Notes: generated by a model from the letters alone, not told the origin. Positions 16,813 through 25,627 are shown, numbered from the stretch's first letter. The stretch is 39,488 nucleotides of DNA from Bdellovibrio sp. (GCA_016185105.1 JACPOE010000042.1:1-39488), one strand, 5' to 3'. Program-made: numbers and translations.

Positions 16813-18270
16813 ATGCGATCCAGACTTCTTCTTATTTGCCTGTTCGTTGGATGGTTCCTCACCCGAAGCGCGTCCGCAAATATGCTGGACGGTCCACCCA
16901 TAGTCCTGTCTCAGGGAGAGCAAAAAATCCTAACCATTCCAGATTTAAGAAGATTTTCAATCGGAAGTCCCATCTTACGAGCGACGCCCCCTCCTCAATT
17001 TAAGAGAGACCCAGGGAAAAACCTATTAATGATCAAGGGCGTTTCGCCCGGCTTGACTGACCTGGTCGTCTGGAAGGACGACGGAACGGTTGAAAAGCGG
17101 TCGGTGCAAGTTTTGAAAGGCGGCCGCGATGAGCTCAGTCCGGCACTCCTGAGATCCTTGAGTCGCTTGAACGAAGTCGAAATACTCTTCACAGGAAAAG
17201 GAGCCGTTCTGAGAGGAGAGGTTCAAAGCCACAAAGAAGCAGAAATTCTTAATGGAATCACTAAAAGCTTTCCTGACTTAATTCATGATGAAACCGAAAT
17301 AAACGAAGAGCTTCTTCACCAGGCCACGGCAGATCTCAGAAAGTGGATCGACACCAGTCAATTGGGAGGGCGGCTAACCCTGGGCCAGACCGGAGCACAA
17401 CTCTGGATTCGCGGCACCGCTTCTAGCCCCAGCGATAAACAAAGCCTCATCCGAAAAGCCAAAGCCATTTTTGGTGGCGTTCAAGTAGAGCTGGACACCC
17501 TGCCAGACCATGCTCCGACCGTCTATTTTAGAGTTTTTCTGTTAGAGCTGAAAAGAAATCACTTTCAGACGCTGGGCTTGTCCTGGCCCTTAGGAATCCC
17601 AGATGCAGTCCAAATTACTTCTGGATCCATTCAAGACCTGATGCAAATCCATTTAGCCATACAAAGCCTAGAAGGCACTGGCCACGCTCGGATCCTGTCC
17701 AAGCCAGAGGTTGTAGTTCGTGCACCTGGTGAAGCTGAGCTTTTCGTTGGAGGTGAGCTTCCCATCCAAATCCAAAACCGATACTTCTCTAACGTTTCGT
17801 GGAAAAACTACGGTCTTACGTTGAAGCTCAAAGTCTCCCACGTCACAGGGGAAAAAATTCGCCTGGATATCTTCACGGAGCTCAGTCATCTCGACCCCCA
17901 GATCTCACAAAGCCAAGTCCCAGGTTTCCAGTCGAATCGAATGAAAACCCAAGTCGATGCTACGTTCGGAGCCCCCCTTCTTTTATCGGGGCTCCTCCAG
18001 CAGAAGGTTCGAGAAGAAGTGAAGGGTCTTCCAATCTTGAAAAACATTCCCGTCCTCGGCGCCCTATTTGGCTCTACCGACTATTTAAATGAACAATCCG
18101 AACTGGTAGCGATTCTTTACCCAGGACTCGCCCCCCCTCCGGTGAAAATCGGCCACCGGTTCAACACCGTTGGTTCGGAAAAAATTCCAGCTCCACGAAA
18201 TTGGAAAAATCCGACCGTCAAAACAAAACCCGGAGAAAGTGAGAACTACCCATGGAACCTTCTGGAATAG
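16813..18270 (+). CDS. Secretin of a Tad-like pilus/secretion system (CpaC/RcpA-like)
   Basis: This is a predicted outer-membrane secretin channel for a Tad/Flp-type machine. The 485-aa protein starts with a signal peptide (about residues 1-22, ending SASA). An N-terminal BON/T2S-N-like part with QGEQKILTIPDLRRFSIG at about 34-51 is typical of CpaC. A middle domain spans about 115-240, and the secretin core about 285-438, including ARILSKPEVVV, VPGFQSNRMKTQVD and GLPILKNIPVLGALFGS. The order and the GLPxLxxIPVLGxLF motif are diagnostic of secretins. Its 3' end overlaps the cpaF start by 19 nt. The ATG at 16813 has only a weak ribosome binding site. Confidence 0.9.
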   Translation: MRSRLLLICLFVGWFLTRSASANMLDGPPIVLSQGEQKILTIPDLRRFSIGSPILRATPPPQFKRDPGKNLLMIKGVSPGLTDLVVWKDDGTVEKRSVQVLKGGRDELSPALLRSLSRLNEVEILFTGKGAVLRGEVQSHKEAEILNGITKSFPDLIHDETEINEELLHQATADLRKWIDTSQLGGRLTLGQTGAQLWIRGTASSPSDKQSLIRKAKAIFGGVQVELDTLPDHAPTVYFRVFLLELKRNHFQTLGLSWPLGIPDAVQITSGSIQDLMQIHLAIQSLEGTGHARILSKPEVVVRAPGEAELFVGGELPIQIQNRYFSNVSWKNYGLTLKLKVSHVTGEKIRLDIFTELSHLDPQISQSQVPGFQSNRMKTQVDATFGAPLLLSGLLQQKVREEVKGLPILKNIPVLGALFGSTDYLNEQSELVAILYPGLAPPPVKIGHRFNTVGSEKIPAPRNWKNPTVKTKPGESENYPWNLLE

Positions 18271-19235
18271 TCGCTCAGTGTCTTAAAGAAGCCCTAGCGA
18301 ATGCTCAAGTCACGGATATCTGCGTTAATGGCTCCTCTGGAGTTTACATTGACCAGGGATTCGGAATGCAGCCGCTAAGCCCCCCCTACTCCACAAAGGA
18401 CTTTACCCAAGAACAAGTACGAGAATGGGTTCTTGATCAGCTGACCTCAGTCGGTAAGACCTGGGACGCACGACACCCCTTTGTGGATGCCTCTCTTCCT
18501 TCGGGGCATCGCCTCCATGTTGCCTTCCCGCCGCTCTCTCAGCAGGGAATTTTGATCTCACTTCGAAAAATTCCGGTCTCGAATCCTAATGTCCCCCGTC
18601 AAAGTGGGATTAAACTCGCAAGGAATCGTTGGGCAAGCTCGCCTCTATTCGAACGTTTATTGGAAATTGTCCAATCTGGAGACTCGATCTTGCTAAGCGG
18701 AGCAACCGGTAGCGGCAAAACCACTCTTGCCAATGATCTTTTGTCGGCAGTGCCGGAATCGGAAAGAATTATCGCACTGGAAGATACTCGAGAACTCGCA
18801 CCGGCCCATCCCCATTTTGTGTCTCTCAACAGCCGACCTGCAAACGCGGACGGTTTCGGTGAGGTGACTCTCAGAACGCTTCTTCGGCAAACTTTACGGA
18901 TGCGGCCTGATCGCATCATTTTAGGAGAGTGCCGCGGTGCCGAAGTGCTTGAGCTTTTACAGGCTCTTAACACGGGGCATAGAGGGGCAATGGCTACTCT
19001 TCATGCGAATTCCCCTCGTGAAGCACTCCGCCGCATAGAACTCCTCTGTTTAATCGCTTCATCGGGCTCGGTCCCCATTCCCTGTATCCGAGAACTTCTA
19101 GCTGTCGGAGTCCAATGGATTGCCCAGGTCAAACGATTGAGCGAGGGACGGAGAATCCAAGAATTATGGAAAATTGAGGGCCGCGAAGGGGATACAATTC
19201 TTCTACGGCAAGTGCTAGGATCAACTCTACCGTGA
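18252..19235 (+). CDS. cpaF: Tad-type secretion ATPase (CpaF/TadA-like), short N-terminus
   Basis: This is a cytoplasmic hexameric ATPase powering a Tad-like pilus or secretion system. The 327-aa protein has the CpaF N-terminal sheet (VTDICVNGSSGVYIDQG at about 20-36 and HPFVDASLPSGHRLHVAFPP at about 75-94). Walker A GATGSGKT is at 150-157, the Asp box ALEDTREL at about 175-182, Walker B DRIILGECRG at about 220-229 and the His box HRGAMATLHANS at 243-254. Most CpaF proteins are 420-500 aa, and the helical N-terminal extension of about 80-100 residues is absent here. The start ATG lies inside the secretin gene. It overlaps the next gene by 4 nt (GTGA). Confidence 0.93.
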   Translation: MEPSGIVAQCLKEALANAQVTDICVNGSSGVYIDQGFGMQPLSPPYSTKDFTQEQVREWVLDQLTSVGKTWDARHPFVDASLPSGHRLHVAFPPLSQQGILISLRKIPVSNPNVPRQSGIKLARNRWASSPLFERLLEIVQSGDSILLSGATGSGKTTLANDLLSAVPESERIIALEDTRELAPAHPHFVSLNSRPANADGFGEVTLRTLLRQTLRMRPDRIILGECRGAEVLELLQALNTGHRGAMATLHANSPREALRRIELLCLIASSGSVPIPCIRELLAVGVQWIAQVKRLSEGRRIQELWKIEGREGDTILLRQVLGSTLP

Positions 19236-20230
19236 CGGATCAAAAGATGCTTCCACAGATGAACAAGTCTTCCTATGATAATTGGTTCCTAAAGATAAAT
19301 GACCCAACCTCCCAAAGAGCGCTGTGGTTGCGGTTTTCTGCCCTGGTTAGCTCCAATGGATTTAGAAGGGTAGCAGATAATCTAGCGATTTATTCCCAAC
19401 GAACTGCTCAAGATGAAGTAAAGAAAACAGCATTAAAACAAAGTTACGACTTGAGCGCTTCCGAACGTTCCGACCCAGAGCCAAGCATTCGCACCGGGGA
19501 TTGTAGCCTCACTCCTGTATCCTCGCATGGCACAATCACCTCAAAAGGGAGCACCATCAGCTGGGACCTTACTTTCGCACCTTCGCGCCAGGTCGGCTTC
19601 GAGCCAATTCCTGAAAGGTTTCAGAAAATCGGTCTCATTAGAAATTCTTTTCGGACCCCCTTTGAGGACGTTGCTGTCAGCGGAAGAACAACCCTCAACG
19701 GAGAAACTTTCCACTGGAAGGATGCCCCTGGGATGTTGGGCCACCGCAGCGGAGTTAGAAACCCCTATTCTTGGACGTGGGGACACTGCAATACTTTTAA
19801 GGATGAGCAAGGGAATTATTCTGATTTTATATTTGAGGGTCTGAGCGCTCGATTCAAACTAGGCCCTTTTGTTACACCCCCAGCTTCGGCATTTTTTTTC
19901 TCCTACCGTGGAACTGAGTACGTATTCAACTCCCTGAGACGCCTGTTACAAATCAAGTCCAATCATAGTTTGAATGAGTGGACCTTTGAGGCGGGGAAAG
20001 ACGATCTTTCGTTCCGAGGATACCTGAAGGCTGAACATAAAGATTTCGCAGGACTCTCATTTGAAGACACCAATGGATCATTGCTCTACTCATCGAACTC
20101 CCTCCTTTCCAATATGCGGATCTTAGTCTACCGTTCTGGAAAATTAGAGGCCACTCTACAATCCCAAGGGTCGGCGGCATTTGAGATCGCTTCAAGAGAG
20201 AGAAATCCTTACGTTCCCCTGATTTTTTAG
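19232..20230 (+). CDS. Lipocalin-like / tocopherol-cyclase-like (AttH/CrtC/Svf1-type) protein in the Tad cluster
   Basis: This 332-aa soluble-looking protein has no signal peptide. Its N-terminus, NWFLKINDPTSQRALWLRFS (about residues 17-36), and the GHRSGVRNPYSWTWGHCNTF segment (about 173-192) resemble the double lipocalin-like fold of the AttH/CrtC/Svf1/tocopherol cyclase superfamily, whose members bind or modify lipophilic molecules. That assignment rests on motif resemblance only. The GTG start at 19232 overlaps the cpaF stop. ATGs at 19247 or later are alternatives. It is located between cpaF and the TadB/C-like gene with tight spacing, which implies co-expression with the pilus machinery, but its role there is unknown. 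Confidence 0.65.
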   Translation: MTDQKMLPQMNKSSYDNWFLKINDPTSQRALWLRFSALVSSNGFRRVADNLAIYSQRTAQDEVKKTALKQSYDLSASERSDPEPSIRTGDCSLTPVSSHGTITSKGSTISWDLTFAPSRQVGFEPIPERFQKIGLIRNSFRTPFEDVAVSGRTTLNGETFHWKDAPGMLGHRSGVRNPYSWTWGHCNTFKDEQGNYSDFIFEGLSARFKLGPFVTPPASAFFFSYRGTEYVFNSLRRLLQIKSNHSLNEWTFEAGKDDLSFRGYLKAEHKDFAGLSFEDTNGSLLYSSNSLLSNMRILVYRSGKLEATLQSQGSAAFEIASRERNPYVPLIF

Positions 20231-20245
20231 AAAGAATCCAAAATC

Positions 20246-21268
20246 ATGATTTTATGGAGCAGCGTTTTTTTATGCCTTTTTCTGGCTGTGCGTCTTCTTT
20301 ATGCTGAATCAATCCAAAACAAGGGACTCTTTGGATTTGCAAAAAAGAAACTAGAGCTGGCTGAGGTCATTCTTTTGCTTAGAGAAATAGAGGATTGCCT
20401 CTCGGCAGGTCAAGTTCCAGAGCGCGAGGTTTGGGAAAACTTGAAAGAGCTTCCAGCTCCTTGGGGTGCACTTTCTTACGAAAGTATAACCGCTCTACGA
20501 GAGTCGGGTGGCTCCCTCCTCCCGACGTTAAAAAGGCTGCGCTCGCTAGCTGAAGACCAAGCAACTGCATTGCTGGACGCGAGATCAAAAACTTCTCAGG
20601 CTTTTGCGCAAGCCTTTGCTTGTGCGAGTCTAGTTCCTATCCTTGGGTACGGCCTCTATTCAATCGTCCCTGGAATGACCGATCAATCTCGCCCGTGGGC
20701 GTTCGCCTGTGGATGCGCCCTGCTTTTTACAGGCTTCGGTGCATTATGGATGGTGAGGCTTGCTGAAACCGCTAGATGGGGCGGACTGCCCAAAGAAAAT
20801 CGAGTGTGGCTTCTGGGTGCTTTAATCGCAGGGGAACGTTTTTTAGCAGCAATTCGTTGTGGAACTCCTCCTGATTTGGCCTGGTCCAAAGCGGTGGATA
20901 CACTCAGAGTCGACGCTTTGAACCTATCTATTGCTTGGGGGCATTCAGTCTGGGAAACCCCTCCAAACCCCTATCGACAGGCTGCCGAAAAATCGATCGT
21001 CTCAGCAGGCTCCTCAATTAAAAAGTCGATTCAAGTCAGTCTACTCGAAGGAAGGCCGTGCACCGATCGAATTGAATCCACACTCCTGGTGATGCGAAAT
21101 GAGGTTTCAGCAATCATAGAAAGAGAATTGAGCCTTCTGACCACTAGGGCTCTAAAACCCCTTTTCATTTTCGTAGCGCCCTCTTTATTAGGATTGCTCT
21201 TTTATGGTCTCTGGCTAACCGCACAGGCAGGCCTTCAGGAAAGCCTAGCCGAAACTGGCTTATTTTAA
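20246..21268 (+). CDS. TadB/TadC-like inner-membrane platform protein, two halves in one chain
   Basis: This 340-aa membrane protein probably forms the inner-membrane platform of the Tad-like system. Hydrophobic helices lie at about residues 3-20, 120-142, 150-172 and 304-326. Each half reads like a type II secretion F (T2SSF) domain. The first has LREIEDCLSAGQVPEREVWENL and a following RESGGSLLPTLKRLRSLA. The second has GERFLAAIRCGTPPDLAWSKAV and ends ELSLLTTRALKPLFIFVAPSLLG. In typical Tad operons these are two proteins, TadB and TadC. The gene follows the lipocalin-like gene by 15 nt. Sequence similarity is weak, so the call rests on topology, motif feel and neighbours. Confidence 0.65.
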   Translation: MILWSSVFLCLFLAVRLLYAESIQNKGLFGFAKKKLELAEVILLLREIEDCLSAGQVPEREVWENLKELPAPWGALSYESITALRESGGSLLPTLKRLRSLAEDQATALLDARSKTSQAFAQAFACASLVPILGYGLYSIVPGMTDQSRPWAFACGCALLFTGFGALWMVRLAETARWGGLPKENRVWLLGALIAGERFLAAIRCGTPPDLAWSKAVDTLRVDALNLSIAWGHSVWETPPNPYRQAAEKSIVSAGSSIKKSIQVSLLEGRPCTDRIESTLLVMRNEVSAIIERELSLLTTRALKPLFIFVAPSLLGLLFYGLWLTAQAGLQESLAETGLF

Positions 21269-21271
21269 ACA

Positions 21272-21502
21272 ATGACTACAAACACACAGAGAACAGAAAG
21301 GTGGATCTTCTATTGGGCTATTTTCACTCTTTTTTTAGCGGTTTGCATGGACCCAATACCCTGGATCTTTCCGTTGAATGGTGAGTATTGGTTGGATTCT
21401 CTTTCGAAAAAAGAAGCTTCTAGTTCCCAGCAGAATCCTTTTTCCAATAGGTCCCGACAGGCACCTCGCCCCCCACGGTCAACTCAGGAATTCGCAAGGT
21501 AG
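21272..21502 (+). CDS. Small predicted membrane protein, overlapping the tldD 3' end
   Basis: This is a 76-aa ORF three nt after the TadB/C-like gene, with one hydrophobic helix (WIFYWAIFTLFLAVCMDPIPWIF, about residues 11-33) and a polar Ser/Arg/Pro tail. The last roughly 83 nt overlap the antisense 3' end of tldD. Tight spacing after the preceding gene argues for translation, whereas the tail could be an accident of the overlap. The function is not recognised; a small pilus-related membrane protein is possible. Confidence 0.4.
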   Translation: MTTNTQRTERWIFYWAIFTLFLAVCMDPIPWIFPLNGEYWLDSLSKKEASSSQQNPFSNRSRQAPRPPRSTQEFAR

Positions 21503-22607
21503 GCTGAGCATCTGTAACCGGAGCACCCTGGCCGTCCTTTCCGCAAGTACCTGTTGAAAAACCCAAATCATTCCCGACACGGTCAACAATGGAGAGGACT
21601 TTCGGCCCATTCCCCACCAAAGTCGCGCCTCGAATAGGCTCGGCAAGTTTTCCATTTCGAATCAGGTAGCCTTCCGTCACAGCAAAAACAAAATCTCCAG
21701 TGACAGTATTAACCTGGCCTCCGCCCATTGCTTTCACAAAAACTCCCCAGTCAGTGTCTTTAAGAATTTTTTCCGGATCATCCTTACCAGGAGCGATGTA
21801 GGTGTTTGTCATCCGAACAATCGGTTTATGACGAAAAGACTCTCTTCTACCATTTCCGGTAGCCATAAGATCAAATTTCAATGCCGAAAGCCGATCCACC
21901 ATGTAGCTCTTCAACACGCCTTGTTCAATTAAAGTACTTGGCTGTGCGGGCGTTCCTTCATCATCAAAACTGTAACTGCCCCTCTTGCCCGCTAACGTAC
22001 CGTCATCCATAACGGTAATTAAGGGGGAGGCCACTTTTTGCCCCAGCTTCCCTTCGTAAACAGAAAGACCATTGCAAGCAAGGTCGGCCTCAAGACCATG
22101 GCCAACAGCTTCATGAATCATGGTACCCCCGGCTTCGGAGGCCAAGACCACAGGCATCGTCCCTGAAGGCGCAGGCTTTGCACCGAGGAGGACACCTACC
22201 CGTTGGGCTGCCATTTTTCCAAGCTCTTTATAGTCGGCAATGCTCTTGTGCGATTGTCGCGCTGTTTGCCACTCTATCTCTTTTGCTGAATTCGATTTGG
22301 AAGACCCTTTCTTTCCAATTACCGCCTCAGATAGAGTCTCGGCTAAACGGAGCAAAGAAATCTCAGTCAACTCAGTGGTATAGCCGTAGACACTGCGGCC
22401 ATCAAAAAGGATTCGCAGGCCTACGCCTCGGTCAATTCCGTCTGTAACGCGGTCTAGACGGCCACCCTCAAAAATGACCCGAGTCGAGGCAGTATTTTCA
22501 AAAAAAAGCTCGGCCAGCACGCCGCCATTTCTTAGTGCCGTCTTAAATACTTTCTCAATATCGACAGACTTAACTCCAAAACTATTGAGTGCCTGCTTTA
22601 ATTTCAT
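21420..22607 (-). CDS. tldD: TldD-family metalloprotease, shorter than usual
   Basis: TldD works with TldE/PmbA as a heterodimeric zinc protease that trims unfolded peptides. The 395-aa protein keeps the N-terminal TldD subdomain (about residues 30-92, EGGRLDRVTDGIDRGVGLRI) and the full catalytic part. This includes HExxxH within MIHEAVGHGLEAD (His165, Glu166, His170), GSYSFDDEG, the C-terminal Cys ligand in STGTCGKDGQG (Cys355), and RGATLVGNG. TldD proteins are usually 450-480 aa. Here the second N-terminal subdomain, which normally lies between the first subdomain and GTMPVVL, is reduced to about 45 polar residues (about 98-142), roughly 75 fewer than E. coli TldD. The frame is uninterrupted. 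No tldE is in the window. It overlaps the upstream DUF4911-like gene by 26 nt. Confidence 0.9.
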   Translation of the reverse strand: MKLKQALNSFGVKSVDIEKVFKTALRNGGVLAELFFENTASTRVIFEGGRLDRVTDGIDRGVGLRILFDGRSVYGYTTELTEISLLRLAETLSEAVIGKKGSSKSNSAKEIEWQTARQSHKSIADYKELGKMAAQRVGVLLGAKPAPSGTMPVVLASEAGGTMIHEAVGHGLEADLACNGLSVYEGKLGQKVASPLITVMDDGTLAGKRGSYSFDDEGTPAQPSTLIEQGVLKSYMVDRLSALKFDLMATGNGRRESFRHKPIVRMTNTYIAPGKDDPEKILKDTDWGVFVKAMGGGQVNTVTGDFVFAVTEGYLIRNGKLAEPIRGATLVGNGPKVLSIVDRVGNDLGFSTGTCGKDGQGAPVTDAQPTLRIPELTVGGEVPVGTYWKKDSAGN

Positions 22608-22833
22608 AAATGAGATCTCCTAGTTGCTGCAAAACTTCTTGTGTCTCGGTTACAAAATCTGGAGGAATCCTTAATTCAAGGTCTCTAAAAGCATCCCCCG
22701 TCTTAAAATCCAAGGTGGAATAGCTTGTTATTCCTTCATGAGATTCTAGGATGAAGTACACGAACGCGGAATCTTCTTTTCTCACTCGGATGATTTTTTT
22801 TTCAGACTTCAAAGGCGCACTTACCACTGACAT
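22582..22833 (-). CDS. DUF4911-like small protein
   Basis: This 83-aa protein of unknown function has the pattern FVYFILESHEGITSYSTLD, then LELRIPPDFVTETQEVLQQL, which resembles the DUF4911 family found mostly in delta-proteobacteria and their relatives. It has no signal peptide or membrane segment. Its 3' end overlaps the start of tldD by 26 nt, so the two are probably translated from one message. The family link is from memory of the pattern and not a search. Confidence 0.65.
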   Translation of the reverse strand: MSVVSAPLKSEKKIIRVRKEDSAFVYFILESHEGITSYSTLDFKTGDAFRDLELRIPPDFVTETQEVLQQLGDLIYEIKAGTQ

Positions 22834-22993
22834 CTCTACCTACCTCGATCGATTCACCCATTCGATCCAATTTTTGGCGATCACACTCAAAAAACCGTCA
22901 AAAACAAGACACTTTGACTTCAGCCTAAGGGATACCTCAGGTCCTCTCCTGGAAAAACTTGCTGATCCTCAGAGGGCACCTTATCCTATTGAT

Positions 22994-23875
22994 ATGAAAC
23001 CAAGCTCCCTATCCAGGGCTGGGCTTACCATACTTCCTGCTATTTTTCTTGCCCCAATCAGTATGCTCGCTCTCTCAGGCTGTTCAACTCTTTTTAGAAA
23101 AACAGACGCGAATCCGTCCACTCTGGACACTCCAGCGATCCTTTCTCCCGAGAAAGCTCCTGAGAAAACTGAAACTGTGGACAAAGACAAAGCTTACGCA
23201 ACCATCGATATGCGTCTTCAGATCATGGAAGCTAAACTGAACAGCCTGAACGACAAAATAGATGCGGCAAAGAGTGGGTTAGATACCCTCACTCTGAACA
23301 TGAAGCATCGGGAAACTCCAGTGCTTCCGGCCCCTTCGCAAGGTTTCGGAAAAAAGGTCTCGCCGCCTTTGGCCGTCAATGACCCCCAGGTTGGGTTTGA
23401 AGACGATGATGCCATACAAGACTTTCGCAAGGCCCTGATTCTCTTTCACGCCCAAAAATATCCAGAGGCCATTGTCTCGCTTTCCGAATATATCTCGATG
23501 AACTCGGACCATCCCCTGGCTGCAAGTGCCCAGTACTACCTCGGGGAAAGTTATTTCAGACAAAAGGAATACCGTTTGGCCCGACAAGAGTACCGTCGAG
23601 TCCTCGACTCTTACCCAGCTTCAGCCCATATTTCAGATGCGCTTCGTGGCCTTGCTTCCTGCTCGGACCTACTCCAGGATCGCTCAGGCTCGGCTATGTA
23701 TTGGCAAATGTTGAATATGGGGTTTCCACAGTCACCTGCAGCTGCCTTGCCGCTAAGCGCGATTGAGCCCAGCGCAGATACTCGAGAAAACCCGAAGCCC
23801 TCAAAAGATCTTGCCTCCGATCATACGTCAGCAATGCCAGCAACTGCTCCGATTGGAAGTCCTGAGCACCCATGA
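22994..23875 (+). CDS. CpoB/YbgF-like lipoprotein with coiled coil and TPR repeats
   Basis: This is a 293-aa envelope protein. A signal peptide ends in a lipobox LSGC (Cys30), so it is predicted to be lipid-anchored. It has a heptad-rich segment MRLQIMEAKLNSLNDKID at about residues 73-90, a Pro-rich linker, and then TPR-like repeats at about 140-245 (AQYYLGESYFRQKEYRLARQ, RRVLDSYPASAHISDALRGL). The coiled coil plus C-terminal TPR layout matches CpoB/YbgF, which coordinates outer-membrane constriction and peptidoglycan synthesis with Tol-Pal. No tol or pal genes are nearby. The frame is open further upstream, but ATG 22994 gives the signal peptide. It overlaps the LysM gene by 4 nt (ATGA). Confidence 0.8.
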   Translation: MKPSSLSRAGLTILPAIFLAPISMLALSGCSTLFRKTDANPSTLDTPAILSPEKAPEKTETVDKDKAYATIDMRLQIMEAKLNSLNDKIDAAKSGLDTLTLNMKHRETPVLPAPSQGFGKKVSPPLAVNDPQVGFEDDDAIQDFRKALILFHAQKYPEAIVSLSEYISMNSDHPLAASAQYYLGESYFRQKEYRLARQEYRRVLDSYPASAHISDALRGLASCSDLLQDRSGSAMYWQMLNMGFPQSPAAALPLSAIEPSADTRENPKPSKDLASDHTSAMPATAPIGSPEHP

Positions 23876-25590
23876 AAATTAAAGGCTGCTTTCGCAGAAG
23901 CTCCCTCGTACTGACCTTGATTTTCGGAGGGGGATTACTCAGCAGTGTGCCTTCCGTTGCCGCAAAAGACCCGCTGACTCCTGAGAAAGAGGCAGCACGC
24001 TTAGGAAGAATTCTTAAACCAATCTCCGATGACACCTGGCAAACCGTCGCTGGACCTCGGATCTCTGAAAAATACTCGGTCGTAAAAGGGGATACCCTTT
24101 TTGATATTTCGAAAAAACTCTTTGGCGACCCCAAATACTGGCCGAAAATTTGGGCGCTAAATAACGATACCATTTCAAATCCTCACTGGCTTAAGCCCGG
24201 GTATGTCATCGCATTTTCACCCGGATCTGGCAGTTCCCTCCCGTCCCTCTCACTCAAAGATCAGGCAGCAAATGTAGAAAAGACAACGGATGCTCCGGCG
24301 CCACTGGTAGTGTCTTCAAAGAGGTCTCAGGAATGGAAAGACCTACCTCAACAACCTTGGGAAATTTTTAAAATTACCCTTCCTCCCGAAGTAGATCCTC
24401 TAGGATTTGACCGGTCTGCTAGACAAAAGATCATCTATAAAGGAGGCTTCGAGCCTTTTGTTTTTCCTGCTACTGAGCAAATTCCTGTACTAGGACAGAT
24501 AGTGGGAGGCAGGAACGAGGCGCAGTTCTTTACGCTCCATGATCTAGTTTACATTCAGGCAGATGAAAAACTCCAAGTCGGCGAAACCTACTCGCTTACT
24601 GGTCCTCCGGTGCTCCTTAAATCAAAAAAATCAGATCGAGTGGGGTATTCTTATCTCGCACTGGGTAAGGTCAAGATCGTGGGCGTTCGCGATCACCTTT
24701 TTCTCGGAAAGATCGTCAGCACCCGTGATTTCACTCCACGAGGATCCTTCGTTATAGCGGAACGTCCCAAGCTACCTGAGCTGACCCCAATTGCAGGTCC
24801 GAGACCTATTCCAGGGCTGCTTCTGATCGACCATAACGGCTCTATTTTCACAACAACCCAGCATAAAGAAGCCCTTGTTGACCGGGGATCTGATGATGGT
24901 GTCCAACCAGGAATGATTTTCAGAGCCTACCAACACCGTGATCCGGCCAATAATAAAAGAATCACTAATGGAAACTTCGTGATCATGGGTGACTTCATGG
25001 TCACCCAAGTCAGCCCCACTTTTTGTTCGGTCGTTGCCCTTCAGACCATCAGCACCATTAACGAGGAAAGCCCGGTTGTCCTATTGACGGACATTTCGGA
25101 TCTTCAGAATAGTTCGGGATTTTCTGAGAAAACAGCTGATGACGACGAGCTCGACAAGCTTGACGAAAACGACGGGCTCTCCGCAGCCGAGCGCCGAGAA
25201 CTAAAGCAATTAGAGAGATGGAAGAAAAACCCCACCCCATCCCCTAGCGCAAGTCCTACCCCTAGTCCGAGCATAAGCCCTAGCCCAGAGCCGACACCGA
25301 CAGATACTCCTAGCCCAACCCCAAGCGACACGCCAACTCCGGCACCTAGCTCTGCAGAGCCAACCTCGGAACCTACCCCTGCGGTCACAAATGAACCGGC
25401 ACCATCAGCGACTTCAGCAACTCCTGATAGCGCCTCAAGCTCTCCTTCTCTATCGTCTCCGGGAACGGAAACGCCACCGATTGCAGAGCCAACGCCGGCT
25501 CTACCGAGCGCGCCTGAAACAGCTCCTCCCACTGTTCCAACCACCAACCCAGCTCCCGAAAGCGGAACCACCGCCCCAGTTTCAAATTAA
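23872..25590 (+). CDS. Secreted LysM-domain protein with Pro/Ser/Thr-rich tail
   Basis: This 572-aa protein has a signal peptide (about residues 1-31, ending SVAAKD) and one LysM domain (YSVVKGDTLFDISKKLFGDP, continuing to YVIAF, about 68-114) that should bind peptidoglycan. A middle part at about 160-430 contains beta-rich segments (KVKIVGVRDHLFLGKIVS, VDRGSDDGVQPGMIFRAY). The last roughly 120 residues are low-complexity Pro, Ser, Thr and Ala. The DDGVQPGMIF type of segment resembles the FlgT/Bdellovibrio-like LysM proteins of unknown role, but that is uncertain. It is coupled to the CpoB-like gene by a 4-nt overlap, which points to a cell-wall function. Confidence 0.85.
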   Translation: MKIKGCFRRSSLVLTLIFGGGLLSSVPSVAAKDPLTPEKEAARLGRILKPISDDTWQTVAGPRISEKYSVVKGDTLFDISKKLFGDPKYWPKIWALNNDTISNPHWLKPGYVIAFSPGSGSSLPSLSLKDQAANVEKTTDAPAPLVVSSKRSQEWKDLPQQPWEIFKITLPPEVDPLGFDRSARQKIIYKGGFEPFVFPATEQIPVLGQIVGGRNEAQFFTLHDLVYIQADEKLQVGETYSLTGPPVLLKSKKSDRVGYSYLALGKVKIVGVRDHLFLGKIVSTRDFTPRGSFVIAERPKLPELTPIAGPRPIPGLLLIDHNGSIFTTTQHKEALVDRGSDDGVQPGMIFRAYQHRDPANNKRITNGNFVIMGDFMVTQVSPTFCSVVALQTISTINEESPVVLLTDISDLQNSSGFSEKTADDDELDKLDENDGLSAAERRELKQLERWKKNPTPSPSASPTPSPSISPSPEPTPTDTPSPTPSDTPTPAPSSAEPTSEPTPAVTNEPAPSATSATPDSASSSPSLSSPGTETPPIAEPTPALPSAPETAPPTVPTTNPAPESGTTAPVSN

Positions 25591-25627
25591 CTTCGGTTTG
25601 GCCTGATTTCTGCACGAGACATCCGGC

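Noticed and set aside
25104-25571. 155-aa minus-strand Gly/Val-rich ORF
   Set aside because: It is the antisense image of the Pro/Ser/Thr-rich tail of the LysM protein. The repeats are explained by that low-complexity tail.
25237-25580. Pro/Ser/Thr codon repeats as a possible CRISPR or tandem array
   Set aside because: The units are irregular and in frame with the LysM protein. There is no conserved repeat-spacer structure.
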